A DNA stretch of 64,000 nucleotides from Chaetoderma sp. LZ-2023a (GCA_034401795.1 CM067359.1:148469623-148533622); one strand, 5' to 3'; positions 44,409 through 56,445 are shown, counted from the first letter of the stretch. The notes: a model not told the origin generated them from the sequence alone. A program made the numbers and translations.

Positions 44409-44491
<83 letters not shown>
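44408..44491. repeat. (AT)n microsatellite
   Basis: About 40 uninterrupted AT units. Confidence 0.97.
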
Positions 44492-44493
<2 letters not shown>

Positions 44494-46740
44494 GGCATGT
44501 GCTTATAGACATCTTTTCAAGTCTCCTATTAAATTGTACTATGTAGATGATAACAAATTGATTGCAACATAATCGCTAGAAATCTGTGTCGCCATGTTTA
44601 ATGTGTTTAGTCATTGGTGGTAGCTGTGATAATCATACGTTGTGTAGAGTGGGCGCATGTATGTGTATAGAAATAGGTGCCTGTCTCCTGGCTAGAGTTA
44701 TTCTACATATGTGAACTTAAATTTGACGGTGAACTAATTTATGTGATCCACCATATTTAGTGAAGATTTACTTTTACTTGCTTAGTAACTCTGCTAACGT
44801 AATCAACTTTTCATTCCGGCGATATCCAACCACGCTTGCTGCAATAGGAAGCAATGTGATTGTAGTATGTGTTACATTCCAATGCAAGCTTAGACTTTCT
44901 TTGTTACATTCCAATGCAAGCTTAGAATGGCCTCTTTGTCACAACAGTTTTGTCATTCCATGTGGATAATGCGTTACTAGTCCATGACCCAAATACCAAT
45001 TAAATTATATCTCGGGTATATCACTCATATGTAGAAATATATCTTGATTAGATTATAGGTCTACATGATCTTGGCGAGACATTCCACGCAAGTCGGCTTT
45101 GTCATCATCGGCTTGTTTTCATAAGAAAACTGATTTTACGCACCGGAGACAGGCTATATTTGACTCTCGAAAATCTTTATGAGGATTAAGTAATCCTAAA
45201 TATGAATTTCCCATATCAATGACACCCGGCCACTCACACTAGCTTTACCAGTCTGTCTGTAAAATATTGTAAGATCGTCTTCCCCATATGTCGTGTGTGT
45301 ACGACGCGGATGTAACTAAAAGTGTAGTTCCGCTCGGTGCGCTTAACCTTTAGACATTTATATATACAACTGACTAATAATGAAATGTTTTAACAGCGTT
45401 ACACAGCCTCACCAATATGGTAAGTTGTTTAGAACAAAGTAGTATGGGTAAGATGTATAAAGCAGAGTATTGTGGTCACAATAGGGGTGGGGTGTACGGG
45501 GGGGGGGGGGGGGGTCGGAGAGGGGATGGCGTGGCGTGTGCATTATAATCTGTTTAGCCACCTACATGGCGAGGCTGTGTAAAGCTGTGTACAACAATTT
45601 AAATAAACTGTGCTCAATGAACCATTAAAAGAACAGCATATCGCAATTCTGGGTGGACACAGGCCTGATGAACAGCATGACATGCTAATGCAAGACCATT
45701 TCTGTCCCACGATAGCATTACTACATTGGGCCAACGTCGGTGATCTGCTGGCACGATTGCCATTTACCTTTGGCCATTGGGCCATCGTTGGCAATTTGTT
45801 CGCGGTTTGTCATTTTCGCAAGCGTGCGATTTGTCTCTTCCATGCAGTGTTGCATATGTGAGCATGTATAATTTCATACAAATCATCAATTTAACCTGGA
45901 ACTTGTCATCTAATAACATCATAATTCTATGTAAATGTCTCATGGTTATTCAGACTAATGGATCGACTTGACTATGCTAGAAATTGCACTACATAAAAAA
46001 ACCATTGCTAATTCAACAAAAGAAACTCGGATATTTGACCGGATGTCCGGAAATCCGGAGCCCTGTTAAAAAATCAGCATTTTAAAAAAATCTGGAGAAA
46101 TGGCCGGCGTGCATGCATTTGGGTTACAGTTGTTTGGTCAATGCGGGACTAACAGTCGTGTTATCGAGGTCCCATCCTCGCCTTTGGATGGTGGTGTCAT
46201 CGTGGGTGTGGATGCTGATCTTTGCCTGTTAAAACTCTATATATAAGTTTGAAAGGCACTGATCATCTCCCTCGTCTGCATCCAGTGGCTGAGTACAACA
46301 ATAGGTAGGCCCTTCAATCCATGAATAGTAACACTCACTGGAAACATATTATTTCAAAGAGCACCAGGTTATAATCGCAGGATATTCTGTTTACAAACAC
46401 TACATTTTCAGTTTCAGATGTTATTCTTTATTTGATCACGTGACAATATTCTTATTTATTTACTTTTACTTTAATTAGCTTATAATTTAATTTCTTTATA
46501 TTTTCTATCTCCGTTTTGCCGCATTTCTGTATATAATCCTTTGTTTACAGACTACCCTCCAGCCCGCCCCCTAGGTTATCAACAATGAGTTTATCTCTTT
46601 AATCCATTTATTACCCACTCAGACACCTGCGAGAGCTTAAGAACGATAGAGGGTGAGGAGAGGGTGGGTGTTGGGGCGGGGAGGGGGGGGGTTGGGTGTT
46701 GAGAGGAGGAGAGCGAGAGAGAGAATGTTATCTTATGTTA
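44492..46740. other. Non-coding stretch with small tandem and poly-G
   Basis: A 32-bp tandem duplication (TTACATTCCAATGCAAGCTT, near 44871 and 44903) and a G homopolymer at about 45499-45515 are visible. A G-rich tract lies at 46640-46700. An 83-codon frame at 45610-45861 has no recognisable family. No gene is supported. Confidence 0.4.
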
Positions 46741-46744
46741 AATA

Positions 46745-46885
46745 TTGAAATAACTTTCAACACTTTATGAGGTCATTTTCACGAATGCAGCAACTATTAT
46801 GACGTCATGACCTTCGTCATTGGGTATTGTTACATCATAATTAATCTGCGCATTAAGACGAAAACACGATGTTCGCTCGGGGGTA
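46745..46885 (-). mobile_element. MITE-1 CRE-arm fragment
   Basis: 'GAGGTCATTTTCACGAATG', TGACGTCA near 46800, then 'TTACATCATAATTAATCTGC' and GCATTAAGACG. Only the CRE arm is present. Confidence 0.5.
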
Positions 46886-47594
46886 GGGGTGAGGGGAGAG
46901 TACCGTGTAGTATAATCCTCGCTGGACAGCAGTGCATAACTAGGTATGTCTACTCTAACACAACGCATCCATAAAAATTAATGCATCCGATATTCAGATG
47001 AGTATGTACTCGCGACATGGAAACTCCATATTCGTGTCCGTCGGTGTGCACTGTGTCACCAACTTCATTTTAAGATCGTTAACTATTTTTGGTACCACGG
47101 TGGAAACGGGCGTGTTTTACTTCAGTCACGCTAGAGCAATTCCTTCTCTGTACTTGTAAAACAATATCTAGTATCTTCTTATTTCTAACAGGATATTTCG
47201 AAAACGAAATGACTTTTTAGTCAATGTACTTGTAGATGTCAACGACCCTCAGAAAACTTACTTTCTAATAAAATTAGGGGTGTTTACTATCCAGCTTCTG
47301 CTAATTTGAGAGCATCTCTGCAATTAATCAGAGGAATTATAACGCAGAGCCTCCTGACTGAGCTAAGAATAATACTCGGATGCTCTAAACGACATCTTTC
47401 CCCCAATACGTGCCAGTGACACGCTGAGGTGACGTTGATTCCCGCCGGCCATCGCGATATCACTATATCCAGGAATCCACAACAGATGAAGCAACGAGTC
47501 GGAGAATCTGAGAGATGCTGAGACGCGGCGAGCGTTATTCCGGGTAAGGATGAACGCTCTGCTTTTACACTTGTAACCATTTCATGATGCGACA
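46886..47594. other. Non-coding stretch
   Basis: No recognisable gene. The 103-codon minus frame at 47287-47598 has no known domain. Confidence 0.4.
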
Positions 47595-47815
47595 TCAAAA
47601 CCGGCCTCTGCGGTGGTCTTGAGGAATGTCCAATCGTAGGCTAAGAGAAGATTATTCTCGAATATTTACCACTTGAATGGCTGCCTCGGTAACAGAGCCA
47701 GTCATTCTAGTGGGAACCATTCAAAACGTGTCTATTCTTAGCCTGCAAATGAACATCCCCTATGCATATATTTTATATTCTTGAATAAATTTAGCCATTA
47801 AGGGATTAACTGATA
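47595..47815 (-). mobile_element. MITE-2 copy
   Basis: 'GGCCTCTGCGGTGGTCTTGA', 'TTACCACTTGAATGGCTGCC' then TCGGTAACAGAGCCAG, 'TCATTCTAGTGGGAACCATT' and 'GCCTGCAAATGAACATCCCC'. Confidence 0.75.
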
Positions 47816-47839
47816 AAAGTCACGTGTCTAAGTGTTACG

Positions 47840-47980
47840 TCTCATATTCAGGAAAGGTGTTGTGTATTTTGAATATAATTTGGCCGGAACCTGTTAGGGC
47901 TATACCCAGCAACAGCTCACAGTTAAGTTACTTTCAAAATATTCAATATAATTATTCCCTACATCATAAAGATGTGTCGT
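47840..47980. mobile_element. MITE-1 centre fragment
   Basis: 'TGTATTTTGAATATAATTTG' with GCCGGAACCTGTTAGG is followed by 'AAGTTACTTTCAAAATATTC'. Both outer arms are gone. Confidence 0.55.
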
Positions 47981-48034
47981 TTCTCGGCAGCAACATTTAA
48001 GTATTTAAGGCATAGATTTTGTAAAGAAAATCAA

Positions 48035-48240
48035 AATATTCGCTTATTGAATGTCCATCTGCGGACCAAGATAATACTATTTTGAAATATTACCACTGGA
48101 ATGACTGGCTCGGTAACGGAGCCAGCCATTCCAGTGGTACATTTTCAAAAATAGTATTCTCTTGTCCTGCAAATGGTTATTCCTCAAGACCATTGTAAAG
48201 GCCGTGTTTTTTCCGGATTCGCCAGGAAAGGGTTAAAGGC
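48035..48240 (+). mobile_element. MITE-2, best-preserved copy
   Basis: A near-perfect hairpin: arms 48072-48111 and 48119-48159 pair around the 7-base loop GGTAACG. The tips are extended by 'TGAATGTCCATCTGCGGACC' on the left and 'CTGCAAATGGTTATTCCTCA' on the right. No ORF. It lies upstream of the NIT-B exon just as its counterpart does in copy A. Confidence 0.85.
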
Positions 48241-48560
48241 TTAGCCTACCCAAGTATAACAAAATTGCTTAAGTGAGTATGTGCGTTTGATCTAACGATG
48301 GAGTTCGTGGGACAATATGTTAATTAATTATAGACCAATAGGAGGTAATGGCATGGATCAATGATGCTCGCACGGTAATATTCTACGTACACCATAGAGA
48401 CTGTGTAGATAATGACAATTGCAGACCAGCATTAGCTTGTGACCATTGGTAGGAACTAGTCTGTTAGAAAAAATAAGAGAACTAAAACTGCGTGCCATTT
48501 ATATGGTTATTATATAGGATAAAGATTTAATTCAGTTCAAAATCACAATTAAAATTAAAT

Positions 48561-49383
48561 ATGAGTGCAGCTCAAGAGACAAAACGATATAAAGTAGAAA
48601 TTGGCAATGGACATACCAAGTATCACACGAGTAACGATGTATTAAATGAAAATCAAAACGGAAATCTGTCGTGTGTTGATATAAATTCAATGTTGGCACA
48701 GTTCGACGAGGAAGTTACAGATGGCCAAACGCCGGAAGGTTTCGTCGCAATACCGTCAACGTGTGCCGGCCAAATACGGATGTTCTTCAACAATGACTAC
48801 CACACATCTCGCGGCAAAAGGTTGCAAATGGTGAAATTAATAACTGTATCTTGCATTCCTATGTTGGCGCTGGTCATACAGAATATAGTGCTCATAGTAA
48901 GTAATCTCCGTAATTTGGAGACCAAGGTTCTGGTCAGCGGAGATGTTCAGTTTAGCTTACAGACTGGTACTGTTGTTCATTATATCCAAATAGAACGTGG
49001 CACCACTGCACTGTACGTTAGTTCTGCGGGTGATAGCAATGTCTATTCTGGACTGATACTCAAGTACTCTAATACAGATATAGCCATTCTGAACTTACCT
49101 CGATGGCCAATGCTCACTCAACCTCCACACTTTCGTTCCAAGTCAGCATTCCATGAACATATTAAGCAATACCGCAGAACTTTAAATCCTCTAAATTCCA
49201 CAATTCAGGAAGTGATACGATTCTACACAGACGATAATGCTATCATTATTAAATGGGTCACGGACAGTATCCAAAATGAAACAGGGGATATTTGGCGAAC
49301 TCTAGTCGGTTATCACATGTTGATACTCAGCAAAGAAGAAGCTGGTATTGAACGAGCATTGGGAAGCACTTTCTTTGCCAGAG
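48561..49383 (+). CDS. NIT-domain transmembrane sensor, first coding exon (copy B)
   Basis: Paralogue of the 27.3-kb exon, about 274 residues. The cytosolic tail (1-89) is strongly diverged but keeps NNDYHTSRGKRLQMVK. The membrane segment LITVSCIPMLALVIQNIVLI follows, then the NIT domain from ETKVLVSGDVQFSLQTGTVV. From there to the end the protein is nearly the same as copy A, including YHMLILSKEEAGIERALGS. It ends with the same phase-1 donor (CAGAG|GTAAGT, 49383/49384). An acceptor-like TTATATAG lies at about 48518. It is expected to be the N-terminal part of a NIT receptor, probably a guanylate cyclase. No downstream exons are recognised in the window, so the remainder is unknown and the gene could be truncated. 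Confidence 0.83.
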
Positions 49384-49494
49384 GTAAGTACACTAGAGAC
49401 TCGATGCTTGTTTTGTTGCTTGGTCCACGTCGTTGTCATGTTTCATTTATTATGTGTTAATGTTGATGATAATATTCAATTGTACTGACTAATA

Positions 49495-49899
49495 ATTCAC
49501 CTTTCCAGAGTATCCACCCATCATATGACGTTATAATCAAGTACATGATGTGTAGAATGACATCATAATGGATGGCGCCATGAATACCGTCGATAAGTAC
49601 GTCACGAACGCATACTTGAAGACGGTCTATGGGTTGTTGTATAAATTGTATGTCTTTACTATTCAATAAATATTCTGTTGAATGTTTTGAAACTAATTTG
49701 ACTGGGTGTTGTTGCTACCATAGGCAACAGCAGCATTAAGTTAAATTAGTTTCACAATACTCAACAACAACTTAGCTGTATAGTTTTCAGGAAATTCTTA
49801 GTTAGGGCATTCGGGGATCGATCTATCCCAATACGGCGAGGTGTGGGTGGTGCTTAGCTATATATGGGCGGGGCATGGCTAAAAATGGAACGACTCATT
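49495..49899 (-). mobile_element. MITE-1 insertion with pre-insertion site known from copy A
   Basis: The flanks read AATA-ATT-[CACCTTTCC ... GACTC]-ATT-GGCTT. Copy A reads AATA-ATT-GGCTT at 28217-28227, so the element is about 402 bp plus a 3-bp ATT duplication. Interior: 'ACGTTATAATCAAG', 'ACATCATAATGGATGG', the central palindrome near 49680-49765, 'GGGGATCGATCTATCC' and 'GGGCGGGGCATGGCTAAAAA'. It inserted just after the NIT-B exon, in the presumed intron. Confidence 0.92.
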
Positions 49900-50004
49900 G
49901 GCTTCATTCTTCCTTTGCTCATATGGATTTCATATTTTTTCCGGGAAGGAATAGTAGGCCTATATTACCTTGTGAATATGTATCGAAAGTACGAAATGGA
50001 CAAC
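49900..50004. other. Short copy B spacer
   Basis: Continues the copy A flank (GGCTTC.TTCTT.CTTTG.TCAT) for a few tens of bases. Nothing else is seen. Confidence 0.4.
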
Positions 50005-50290
50005 TCCGCCTATAGCTATGGGCCACCTATCTCTAGGTAAGCTCCGCCCATGCCGTGTATATATATAGACTATAGAGCTATCCGTGTGGATATTTTGAAA
50101 TTAATTTAACCGGGTGCGGTTTCTGCACTATGTCTATGGCAGCAACAGTGACCAGTTAGATTAGTTTCAAAAAAGACAACAGAATATGTATTAAATGATA
50201 AAGACATACACTCAGTACACCTTGGCCGACTATTAAGAGTTCATGATGGGATTAGATACGCCATTCATGGCGTACTATGATCGTAACATC
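50005..50290 (+). mobile_element. MITE-1 copy (counterpart of 30.4 kb)
   Basis: 'GCTATGGGCCACCTATCTCT', 'TAAGCTCCGCCCATGCCGTG', 'GATATTTTGAAATTAATTTA', 'GATTAGTTTCAAAAAAG', 'GTATTAAATGATAAAGACAT' and 'ACTCAGTACACCTTGG'. It is longer than its copy A counterpart. Confidence 0.65.
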
Positions 50291-50844
50291 AGCCTACCTG
50301 TGATCGGACAGATGAGATTCGTATCTTGTTGATACAATCGGGAGTTTCTACTGCAACTGCGGACGCTTGTCCATGTAGCACGATAACGTCTATGAGTTTG
50401 AGCAGACACCTTTGTTACCTGTAATGTTGGAACCACCGTTGTAGATATATACGTATAGCTAGGAATACCAGCAATGGATTTCAGGAGTATACATACTAGT
50501 TTATATAAAAATAGGTTGGTTCTAGTAATTGATAACCCAACTAACTATCTGTCTATCACTTGTGATTGTAAGGTAGTCTTAGACAGTTGACCAAATGGTA
50601 TTCACTTCTAGCACGGCAAAGAATAATCTTCTTTGCACATGCATATCAAAACATGATACTGTGTTCCAGAACAGGGAATATAGCCTGGATGGATGATACA
50701 GTTGAACAACTTGACGCAAATATTACTAGGTAACACTGATGCCATTTTGAAAAAGGATTGTTTAACTATTTGCTAATGGGGTGTCATTTTTGCTAACAAC
50801 TATAAATAGTAACCTTAGTAGTAACTGTATTTGGAGAAACGCTC
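50291..50844. other. Copy B non-coding sequence
   Basis: Collinear with 30600-31590 of copy A in parts; no gene. Confidence 0.45.
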
Positions 50845-51610
50845 AATGAAGAATGTGACCTAGATTGGCCATTGGCCGAATAGAAATTCTCGTTACCATG
50901 CCTTGTGAAATCCATTAAGTCCAACGCACAAAACAAACATTTCCAGAAACGTGTGTTCTGAAACATATGTCTTAACCAAATGTTCGTTATGTGCCTTGAA
51001 TGTTTCACTCAAGCGAATGTTTCCCAGGAAACCAAACCTTTTTGATATTTCCGAAAATGTTTCAATTACAACATTCGTTTCAGTCGGTGTGCTTTGAGCG
51101 AAACAATTCTGGAAAACATTAGTTTACAGTCAATTAATCAGCACCAGGATGTTATACTCCCCATTTTGTTATCATATCATTGTTCAATTCAATTTAAGTA
51201 AATTTTATTTGCTTATTTATAGTATTACTTGCAATGTGGATATAGTGGCCCACCAAAAGCAGATCCTATGAGGTGACGGACCCCTTACATATAACATTTA
51301 CACATGGCATAACATTACAAACGATGATGACATTAAACAGTTACATACATTTATCTGTTCTTCTTGATAATCTTTAATCCTGGTGCTAGACATTATATAT
51401 AAATCCAAGTGATTATGCTTCAATGGTGTAGGAACACGCACATTAGCTGACACATGAGTACATCAAACGAGTATGATTTCTGAAACATTGTGCACTGATA
51501 CATTTGTGTCAGGCAAACAGTAAACGCACTCTGCGAACATTTGGGTACAACACGTGTTTCTAGTTCGTGTGTTGGAGCAAATGTTGTTAAGGTGCGTTTA
51601 GCTTTAGCGG
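50845..51610. mobile_element. Inverted-repeat element in copy B
   Basis: Counterpart of 31600-32400. The left part (about 50935-51075) and right part (about 51440-51590) are inverted relatives, though the right part is shortened compared with copy A. Confidence 0.5.
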
Positions 51611-51659
51611 GAATAATCCTATTATGCACATTACGTAGTCAATGTCAATAGTCTGCGCT

Positions 51660-52400
51660 TTAAGGGATGAATCCAGTGTTAGCTATGCGCTACCTATCTC
51701 TAGCTATGCCCCTTCCATGCTCCATGACTCCCAATTTCCAGAAAGCTATGCTGATAAGTAGCACCACCGCCAGTTCAAATTATTTTCAAAATATTCAAAA
51801 GAACGTTTATTATATAGTAAAAACATACAAGTTGTACAACTTGGCATACTATTATGCGTTTATGACAGACTTAGATATGCTATTCCTGACGTATTTGATT
51901 ATGACGTCATATACTTGACTGACAGACTGGACTCATCTATTAATAAATCAAATAACGTAGATGACGTTCACGTTCCTCAGGATGATGCTTTTGCTTTAGT
52001 CTCCATGTGTATATTGAACTTCATGAAATGTTTCAGGTTAGAGTGGAAGACTGATGGTTGGTCTGGTTAGAAGAAACCAACTACAAACCACCAACTATCA
52101 TAGTATTTCTGAATGCCATACCACCATGACGTAGTTGACTGTGATGCCAGCCTACATGTCGCGGAATTGATGATGAAGTGATATACTGACAGACTGAACT
52201 CCTCTATTAATAAATCAACTCATATAGGTTACGTTCACTTGCTTCAGGCTGACTCACTGGTTTCTGGCTTCAGGTGTATGCCGCTGCTTTAGTGACAATG
52301 CCTATATTATTGAACTGCATACCATGTATCAGAATAATGATGGTGGGTCGGGTTAGTAGAAACCAACTACCACGGTGGTTTTTTTAATCACGTCCATGTG
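51660..52400 (+). mobile_element. MITE-1 copy plus tandem units (counterpart of 32.7 kb)
   Basis: 'TGAATCCAGTGTTAGCTATG', 'TTATTTTCAAAATATTC', 'TTTATTATATAGTAAAAACA' and TGACGTCA near 51902. It is followed by both units of the internal tandem duplication (about 51920 and 52185). The TGACGTCA octamer is intact here but degraded in copy A. Confidence 0.6.
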
Positions 52401-53739
52401 CTACCGCCTTATACGGGTTTAGTTCACTATTACACTGATGCGTTCTCACTGTGAATGCAGTGCGGCTTTGTTTAATCTTCTATGGCGAGCTAGTTGCTCC
52501 GCTTCTGTTTGTGTCAACCTGTGTACAAATACAACGTGCACAGTGCTGCATTATTATACCAGTGTCTGCTGTCTTCGTGTTGTGTTAAGCCATCTTATAA
52601 TCGATGCCATCTGTGGAAGTCTTTTTTCTTTACTGATAGATCGCGAAAGACATAGTCTGCTGGTATATTAAAATTTATTGAACGACAATAGTAAACTCAG
52701 CTGGATCCGCAGCAGGACGACAGCTGTATATTCTTCTTTCTTCGTCCGTTGTTCTGCTGTTCAATGCCAGAGCATCAAGTAGTTGAACCTTTACATCTAA
52801 ATCACCCCTAGCAGTTGGCTTCAATATGGTCCCTTGTGGTTCGTCTACTAGTATTAGTGGTGGGGCATTACAGCGGGTCTGTTCCATTACCTCTGGTAAC
52901 TTCAGATATAACAGCATATGTCGTCCAATGTAGATCTATGAGCCCACTTATTATTAAGCATTAGTTGGAATGTTTCAGCCTACATCTATATTTACAGTGA
53001 GTCTATAAACATCTGACCGACTATTACTGATGAATTATGTTGCCAGATGGGGCTTCTTGAGTCTCGAAAAAACTCGCTTTGATTGGCACGACTTGAATAT
53101 TTTGCTAATATGTCTCCTATAGTGCAAATCCAATTCTTATATTCTATTCTATGGGAACACGAATTCTGACTACAAGCAACGAAAAATCGCATTTCTCGTG
53201 ATACACTTACAGCTGTGTTCATCAGTGTCATTGGCCTAATGCAGATACAGATGGTACGGATCAGTTAGACCTTCACTTTGATGGCCGCATTGTGAATAGG
53301 CTGGAGGCACGGTTTAGTTAGAAGGCAAGCTTAGACTAGTAAATATACAGGCCGAATGGATCATTCTTGCAACTGCCCAACAGATCAAGTTATGGCTATA
53401 CACACATGGGTCTGGCCAATAACACTGTAATGGCCAAGTAGGTCAAATGTCCCCATCGAAATGATTTTGATGAATGCCAATTTGTATGTAAACTAATACA
53501 TGTGTTTTAAATTTTAACTAAACCAGTCATTCCAGTTTAAATTTTCAAGAAGGGGGTTTCTCTTTGCCTTCAAACTGATAAGATTAAAGCAAGAATTTCA
53601 ATTTTTCTGGCCGATCTTAAACCATAAAAGCGGTATACATAGACTTGTCTTATTACTCATATTGACACAGGTCTCATTCTTGTCCACGTCATACAATGAA
53701 CGATTGATATACCATTTGATGATGACTCCGATTGCACAA
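52401..53739. other. Copy B non-coding sequence with diverged MITE-2
   Basis: Collinear with 33470-35190 of copy A. A diverged MITE-2 is at about 53450-53630. At about 53622 the MITE-3 of copy A is absent. No gene is recognised. Confidence 0.5.
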
Positions 53740-54110
53740 TAATAGAGAAATCCACATTTAACTATAACCCGCCCATTTTAGCCAAACTCCGCCCACGCGT
53801 TTGCCATTTTGGAATCAATTGAACCCAGAATTCCCAGAATTCCAAACTCAAGGTAACTATACAAGCTTTTGAATATATTGAAACTTATTTGATTAGGTGC
53901 TGTTGCTGCCAAAGTCCAACAGACCGTTATTAAATAATAAAGACATACAATTCGTAGGCTTGGCTGACATTTCAATGTTCATGACGGTGCTGGATACCTC
54001 ATTCATTACACATTTGGATTTTGACGTGAGTTTACGTGCGAGGTAATTGATTATGGGCTCATTTTCTTACGTGACAGGTCGAATATATCCCTTGAATGCA
54101 AATGAGATCA
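53740..54110 (+). mobile_element. MITE-1 copy (counterpart of 35.25 kb)
   Basis: 'GAATTCCCAGAATTCCAAAC', 'GAATATATTGAAACTTATTT', GATTAGGTGCTGTTGCTGCC (less its last base), 'TTATTAAATAATAAAGACAT' and 'ACAATTCGTAGGCTTGG'. Confidence 0.65.
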
Positions 54111-54784
54111 ATAACAGAACTATCAAATCTGTTCTTGAAGTGTAAGTTCGATGGTATCAGCAACGAAGAGGAAACATAATTAGCTCGATTAACTTGTGTC
54201 TTATGATCTATTTTCTTCTAAGACGAAGATTCTCTCAATTAAATTGTTCAGGTAGCTATCGGTGAACATAATTGACCAATACAAGTAAGAGGAATATGCG
54301 CTCGTACCGCTCAAAGAATAGATCTGATATCTGACGGATGGAAATCTACTCCTAGCCACCCACTTCAATAACATAAATCAGTTAGTTATATATGGATTTT
54401 CTTCAGTCAGCCATCAACACTGAAAGAGTATAAGTATTGAAACAGATATATATCTTCCCCGATAAAACGGAAGGTGATGTTGAGTGTTGGGAGCTGTTAG
54501 CGAAGGGGTGATCAGATCCAGCACTCAAGTATCTGACGTCAGAATCAAAATATGTCATTTGTTTGCTGCCGTCACAATCATATGGCGTATGCCGGCATGA
54601 AAGGGACCAGGTCCGGCAAGAACTGGCTGAATTATATGTGTTTTGTGTAATAATTTAATAAAAAATGTGTTGAATATTTAATTAGACTGAACAAATGAAA
54701 AGTATTCAACAGTTCAGAGCATAGTTCTCTTGAGATTTTGGGAATGCATGGTTCAAAGTGTTAAATTGATAAAGTCTCGGTACC
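54111..54784. other. Copy B non-coding sequence
   Basis: Collinear with 35590-36260 of copy A. Contains one TGACGTCA near 54536 outside any MITE. No gene. Confidence 0.45.
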
Positions 54785-55159
54785 AATGGACCATTCCAGT
54801 TTTAGTAATGTCTTGCCCATTTCTAACTAAGCTCCACCCCACCACGCTTGTGTTGGGATCGATCGATCTCTGACCTCTCTGGAAAAGAATTTCCAGAAAA
54901 CTATCCAGGTAAGCTGTTGACTATTTTGAAATTATTTGACTGGCAGCAACATCACCCAGTCAACTTAGTTTTAAATTATTCAATAGAATATGTATTAAAT
55001 AGAATAGACATACAATTCGTACAATGTGTCGGACTATTACACGCTTAAGACGGACTAACCCGAGTTATTTAACGAGACGTAATGATTATAACGCCATCCA
55101 ACATGTCACCCAGCTGATTATGACGTCATATGATGGATGGATAAACTGCAACGGTGAAT
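54785..55159 (+). mobile_element. MITE-1 insertion absent from copy A
   Basis: Flanks read GGTACC-AAT-[GGACCATTCC ... CAACGGTG]-AAT-TGGCGG. Copy A reads GTGCC-AAG-TGGCGG at 36259-36272, which fits an empty site with one or two later substitutions. The element has the GC-box end, 'GGGATCGATCGATCTCTG', the centre, 'GACATACAATTCGTAC' and TGACGTCA near 55119. Confidence 0.87.
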
Positions 55160-55849
55160 TGGCGGATATTAGTGTGAGATGGGCGCGGTATTGCTAGAAA
55201 AAACGGATTCCTTTATTTCTAGTTTATAATTGACCATGGGTATTTTTTTTATCGAGTCGGTGATAGAAGCTAACATTAAGTGAGCTATTTTAATCCGGTA
55301 TATTGTTCTAGCCATTGCGATACAATTATTGTCATACCCTTCTCGGATACATACGAGAAGCAGATAAAATGCCCTTAAATTTATGTTTTTGTCAATAGAG
55401 TTAGCTTAATGCTGACTAGGTTGAAAACAAATTGGCTAAAACCCTACTCCCTGAACACACATACGTTCACGAGGTACATCCAGGGTACTTTGTCAATGTT
55501 TCATATCTGTGTCCATTAAGAACGGTATTTGGTGTGATTGCATAGTAGAGATGTGAACCCTATCGCAGGACAATGTAACCCGATCAGACCATTGAATCTC
55601 TTCTAATTGATATTTCCGAGATGCAGGGAAATGTGATCAGATCGATATAAATCATAAAATGATTTCCACAAATAATATCAATTAGGCTAAATTCGAGTTA
55701 AACATCAATTAAGAATTCCAGAGTAATGGTGATAAAAGGTTTGGCATCATAAATATATCTACATGATATCCATATAAATTGGCATGTATTAAGTCTATCA
55801 GTATGACCATGCACGTAGATACCCACACCCAGGGCACTATGCATGATGA
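55160..55849 (-). pseudogene. Copy B flank with 3' remnant of the minus-strand gene
   Basis: Collinear with 36266-36965 of copy A. Its last 120 bases or so (about 55725-55845) correspond to the 3' end of the minus-strand terminal exon (shared 'AAATTGGCATGTA.TAA.TCT' and 'ATCAGTATGAC.ATG.ACGTAG'). The frame is disrupted and the rest of the exon is gone. Confidence 0.6.
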
Positions 55850-56445
55850 CAAGTGTGTTTTACTTGTTTGTATCTACATGCGAGCGAGCATTCACGATTA
55901 TGCATGAATGTGTGTTTGAGTATGCATGCGGTGACGTACGCTATATCACTAATTTGATATCAAACAATGAATGTGCGTGTCTCTGTGCATACACACATGC
56001 CAGCATATGTACGTGCGTGCGTCCGTGTATACTGCGTGGCTGCGTGAGTGTGTGCACATGTGTATGAGCATGTGTGCGTATAATTTACTTGTACATGTTT
56101 TACGTGTGCATGTGTTCGTGCGTGTGAGCGTGTGTGTAACCATGTGGCGTTGGTATTTTATTCCTTCCACTATTTGCTTGTGAAATGGATCGTCCACACA
56201 TTAACGTTATTTGTACAAGAATGCCGCATGTTCGATTGCTATATCTGTGTCTCCCATCAATCATTGTACGGTTTTCATTGTTATTCTATGACACTTGTAT
56301 TTAGGTTGACTGACAGGAAGCTGATGCAAATTAATTTCAAAATATGCACAACAATACTTATCTTGCCCCTAAAAACGTTTGCTGGTCGTGACCAATTGTA
56401 GCCACTGCAAGTTGTTGATTAATGGTGTGACTAATATAAAATATA
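55850..56445. repeat. GT-rich degenerate microsatellite region
   Basis: About 55860-56140 is an irregular GTGT/GTGC/CATG-rich sequence, similar in style to 15720-16010. It stands where copy A has the minus-strand gene. The Cys/Val/Arg-rich frames are repeat-driven. Confidence 0.65.

Noticed and set aside
47287-47598. 103-codon minus-strand frame upstream of NIT-B
   Set aside because: No counterpart in copy A, no domain, and its 5' end runs into a MITE-2 copy.
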